From Verrucomicrobiota bacterium (GTDB taxonomy: Bacteria > Verrucomicrobiota > Verrucomicrobiia > Limisphaerales > UBA1100), in assembly GCA_028872645.1 (NCBI GenBank), contig JAPKDK010000142.1, positions 1 through 7,374 of the forward strand: a stretch of DNA of 7,374 nucleotides. Reading direction: 5' to 3'. The notes under the pieces were generated by a model. That model saw only the letters and a list, made by a program, of their open reading frames with translations, made no database searches and had not been told where the DNA came from. Positions within the stretch are counted from its first letter, which is position 1, and every line of letters starts with the position of its first letter. Made by a program: the position numbers and the translations under genes. Positions 5,594-7,374 of the stretch are shown here, piece after piece.

Positions 5594-6393
5594 ACCCCAT
5601 TCACGATCACAACCGTGCCGCGTGGGATGCGCGGGTGAAAGAGGGCCAACGCTTCACGCGGCCTTCAACGGATGACGAACTTTCGCGGCCACTGGAGATT
5701 CTCGATCCACTCGGCTGGCTCGGCGGTGAGGTGACCGATCAACGCATCCTGTGCCTCGGCGCGGGCGGCGGGCGCCACGGGCCGATGCTGGCGAGCGCGG
5801 GCGCGCGCGTGACGGTGGTAGATATCAGCCCCGAAATGCTAAGGCTTGATACTGAGTTGGCGGAGGCGCGCGGGCTTCAAGTGGAAACGGTGGCGACTTC
5901 CATCGACGATTTGTCGATGTTGCCCGCCGCCGAGTTCGATGCAGTGATGCAGCCGGTGAGCACCTGTTACGTGCCGGACATCCGCATCGCCTATCGCGAG
6001 CTGGCGCGGGTGATGCGCCCCGGCGCAGTTTACATCAGCCGCCATAAACAGCCGACCAATTTACAAATCGGCCTCGCGCCGGGGCCGAATGGGTTTGTGA
6101 TTGAAGAGCCGTATTTTCTCGATGGCCCGCTCTCGCCCGCCACGCGCACCGGCCCGCATCGCGAACAGGGCACTATGGAATTTCTGCATCGTTGGGGCGA
6201 TTTGCTCGGCGGCCTGTGCGAGGCGGGGTTTGTGATTGAAGCGGTCACCGAGCCGAAGTTCGGCGATGCCTCCGCCGCGCCTGGCAGCTTCGAATATCGC
6301 GGCCACTTCATTGCTCCTTACATTCAACTGCGTGCCCGCCGCACCGAACAATCCGCCGCCGCCGATGCCCTTTGGGTTTCGGAAAAGGGTTAA
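5590..6393 (+). CDS. class I SAM-dependent methyltransferase
   Basis: Cytoplasmic protein of 267 aa with a Rossmann-type methyltransferase fold. The SAM-binding motif I is ILCLGAGGGRHG (53-64), followed by the acidic end of strand 2, VTVVDISPEML (74-84), which should bind the ribose of SAM. FDAVMQPVSTCYVPD (116-130) fits motif IV, and ELARVMRPGAVYIS (137-150) the helix and strand of a methyltransferase 11-type domain. The start, with an N-terminal DHNRAAWDARV segment, resembles a set of uncharacterised methyltransferases I associate with Planctomycetota and Verrucomicrobiota. The substrate cannot be read from sequence. The frame is open upstream to a TTG at 5500 that overlaps the peptidase stop, but those codons look unlike protein and ATG 5590 sits directly before the conserved segment. 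It may be co-transcribed with the aminopeptidase, with no terminator visible in the 86-bp gap. The stop codon lies inside a repeat-like segment. Confidence 0.88.
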   Translation: MNPIHDHNRAAWDARVKEGQRFTRPSTDDELSRPLEILDPLGWLGGEVTDQRILCLGAGGGRHGPMLASAGARVTVVDISPEMLRLDTELAEARGLQVETVATSIDDLSMLPAAEFDAVMQPVSTCYVPDIRIAYRELARVMRPGAVYISRHKQPTNLQIGLAPGPNGFVIEEPYFLDGPLSPATRTGPHREQGTMEFLHRWGDLLGGLCEAGFVIEAVTEPKFGDASAAPGSFEYRGHFIAPYIQLRARRTEQSAAADALWVSEKG

Positions 6394-6426
6394 CCGCAGA
6401 TTGCGCAGAAAAACCCCAAAGAAAAA
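6390..6426. repeat. CGCAGA-type intergenic repeat segment
   Basis: Starting at the methyltransferase stop codon, the sequence reads TTAACCGCAGATTGCGCAG and continues into A-rich sequence. GCAGA occurs twice (6396-6400 and 6405-6409) with a 9-nt period. I recall similar 'accGCAGAttncGCAGA' strings as common intergenic repeats in Planctomycetota and Verrucomicrobiota genomes, but that cannot be tested here with one copy. If right, the repeat supplied the stop codon region of the methyltransferase and marks the start of the non-coding gap. Confidence 0.3.
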
Positions 6427-6564
6427 ATGCGAAGAAAAGCGGCGGAACCGAACGCGGGACAAGCCTGGGAGCTGCGCGAGAAATTTGAGCTTCTCGCCCG
6501 GAGGGGACCCCAAAGGGCCGGGCTCCTAATGTTCGATTCCACCGCCACCGACGAGCGCGAATGA
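6427..6564 (+). CDS. possible 45-codon small ORF in the convergent gap
   Basis: An ATG at 6427 opens 45 codons ending in TGA at 6562-6564. The translation begins MRRKAAEPNAGQAWEL, continues with a helix-prone charged stretch (REKFELLARRG) and ends in the acidic LLMFDSTATDERE. Third codon positions are GC-rich in much of it, as in the neighbouring genes. There is no good ribosome binding site, only an A-rich run before the ATG. Its stop overlaps another ATG at 6561 (ATGA) that opens a 20-codon arginine-rich frame to 6623. It could be a real small gene, the remnant of a lost gene, or chance. I do not recognise it. Confidence 0.22.
   Translation: MRRKAAEPNAGQAWELREKFELLARRGPQRAGLLMFDSTATDERE
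6478..6526. repeat. paired inverted repeats, GC-rich, in the convergent gap
   Basis: Two hairpin-forming sequences lie back to back. GAGAA (6478-6482) pairs with TTCTC (6491-6495). GCCCGG (6496-6501) pairs with CCGGGC (6518-6523), enclosing a G/C tract; GGAG (6500-6503) with CTCC (6523-6526) is an alternative pairing. No T run follows, so this is not a standard intrinsic terminator. It may be a REP-like element, a structured transcript end, or compositional chance. It lies inside the possible small ORF at 6427-6564. Confidence 0.3.
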
Positions 6565-6645
6565 AAGGACGCAACCGCGCCCGCCGGCCTGGTGTCTGTG
6601 TCTCGTCAACTTGGTCAGCTAGGTCCTGTCCACACTAACCAAAAT

Positions 6646-6694
6646 AATATAGCACTGGTTCACTCAATAATCAAATTGAGGGCGCTATTTTTTT
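6646..6694. terminator. likely bidirectional transcription terminator between convergent genes
   Basis: CTCAAT (6663-6668) pairs perfectly with ATTGAG (6675-6680) around a 6-nt loop. An outer stem ATAGC (6649-6653) with GCTAT (6684-6688) encloses it, and seven T follow on the plus strand (6688-6694). On the minus strand the same structure is followed by T-rich sequence (ATATTATTTTGG). It therefore could end the methyltransferase transcript from the left and the unrecognised gene's transcript from the right, which fits its place between two converging genes and only 30 bp from the stop of the minus-strand gene. The outer stem is separated from the inner one by unpaired bases, so strength is uncertain. 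Confidence 0.55.
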
Positions 6695-6723
6695 GGGAAG
6701 AGAAACAGCGTTTTAGAGGGGAT

Positions 6724-7374
6724 TTACTTCTGCTGTTTGAGCCACGCTGCATCGTGCGTTTGCAGTAGAGCGAAGAGCAGTGCGTGAGCATCCTTAGAGG
6801 AGGCATCCAATTCGCGGCGTACCCAGAAGCCGAGGGACACGTTTATTTCAAACCAATCGTGCCCCGCCTTGTCCATTCGCTCGGCTTCAGGTCGGAAAAA
6901 TTCCTGCAACCAATCGCTTCCGTTCTCCTCGGCGGCGATTTTTTCCACGTAACCGTCCCGCGCTTTCGCCGCGCGTTTTGGCATGGCTTGGAGCATTTGA
7001 TGCGTGCGGAAAAAATTGCGGGCTGTACGCCGCAGGTGCTTGTCGTACACCGGCTGCAATTCTTTGCGTAGCTTGGCGTCGTGTTGGCCCGGGATTCCAT
7101 TTTGCAGTGCCCATTTGAGAAACGCAGGATTGTAATGGCCGAAATCGCCTTTTGCTTTTAAGTCCAGCTTACCGCCTAGATGCGGGCCGGCATGGAAGAT
7201 TTTCTGTCCGGAAAGTTTTTCCAGCTGCGTCAAGTTCAGCGCGAACTGTGCCTTGGCGTACAGCCCGCGCAAGCCGCGATGAGGCAGCCATGTATGCAGA
7301 TCGCGGTAAGCCTTGTTCGGCGTATCCTTGGCCAGCTTTGGCAACTGTCGCCAAAGAGCCAGCACTTCTTTCGG
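6724..7374 (-). CDS. unrecognised protein, C-terminal 216 residues
   Basis: The frame is open from the right edge to TAA at 6726-6724, so the start lies outside the window; the GTG at 7365 is only an internal codon, since Pro-Lys-Glu precede it in frame. I do not recognise the family. The visible part is soluble, rich in Lys, Arg, Leu and aromatic residues, and mostly helix-prone, with no membrane segment. Segments that look conserved by composition are RDLHTWLPHRGLRGLYA, FHAGPHLGG, GDFGHYNPAFLKWAL and, near the end, INVSLGFWVRRELDA followed by a helix to QTHDAAWL. The last block (GFW.RR..D then a short helix ending AxWL) has the look of a closing motif of an uncharacterised family; this is impression, not a match. 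Reality as a gene is supported by length, composition and the terminator just past its stop. Confidence 0.75.
   Translation of the reverse strand, partial: PKEVLALWRQLPKLAKDTPNKAYRDLHTWLPHRGLRGLYAKAQFALNLTQLEKLSGQKIFHAGPHLGGKLDLKAKGDFGHYNPAFLKWALQNGIPGQHDAKLRKELQPVYDKHLRRTARNFFRTHQMLQAMPKRAAKARDGYVEKIAAEENGSDWLQEFFRPEAERMDKAGHDWFEINVSLGFWVRRELDASSKDAHALLFALLQTHDAAWLKQQK

Noticed and set aside
6530..6545. GTTCGATTCC resembling a tRNA or tmRNA T-loop
   Set aside because: The flanking bases do not form the T-stem, and no acceptor stem or anticodon arm is present nearby. A decayed tRNA end is possible but unsupported.
1..7374. CRISPR array, complete insertion sequence, prophage or defence system
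   Set aside because: No regularly spaced repeats, transposase, integrase, nuclease or phage gene is seen on either strand.

Overview
The 7.4-kb window is an ordinary-looking chromosomal stretch with five or six protein genes, two of them cut by the window edges. It suggests a Gram-negative bacterium of the PVC group, most likely Verrucomicrobiota. That placement is inference. It rests on the style of the genes (PKD-type repeats grafted onto a transporter, an M1 peptidase and a methyltransferase of types I associate with Planctomycetota and Verrucomicrobiota), on mostly Shine-Dalgarno-free starts, and on a 'CGCAGA'-type intergenic repeat. No marker gene is complete enough to prove it.

Layout from left to right. 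Bases 1-44 (minus) are the first 14 codons of rplU (ribosomal protein L21), with a good sigma-70-like promoter at 85-113. Bases 132-2141 (minus) encode a POT/PTR2-family peptide transporter carrying a PKD-like domain block between its last two membrane helices. A 138-bp divergent intergenic region follows. Bases 2280-3041 (plus) encode a seven-helix Bax inhibitor-1/YccA-like membrane protein with the only classical ribosome binding site in the window. Bases 3110-5503 (plus) encode an exported M1-family zinc aminopeptidase with a lysine/glutamate-rich tail. Bases 5590-6393 (plus) encode a class I SAM-dependent methyltransferase. A 330-bp convergent gap (6394-6723) holds a repeat-like segment, a possible 45-codon small ORF, a GC-rich inverted repeat and a likely bidirectional terminator. 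Bases 6724-7374 (minus) are the C-terminal part of an unrecognised protein that runs off the right edge.

How the genes may work together: an exported aminopeptidase and a proton-coupled di/tripeptide transporter would make a sensible peptide-scavenging pair, although they are on opposite strands and are separated by the Bax-inhibitor gene, so joint regulation is not shown. The methyltransferase may be co-transcribed with the peptidase (86-bp gap). rplU is a housekeeping gene with its own promoter.

The most notable signal is in the transporter. Its extra-membrane insert reads half PKD - whole PKD - half PKD, and the two halves break at the same place in the repeat. They could therefore complete each other into one domain sitting on the membrane between helices 11 and 12. 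I found no defence system, CRISPR array, complete mobile element, tRNA or rRNA.
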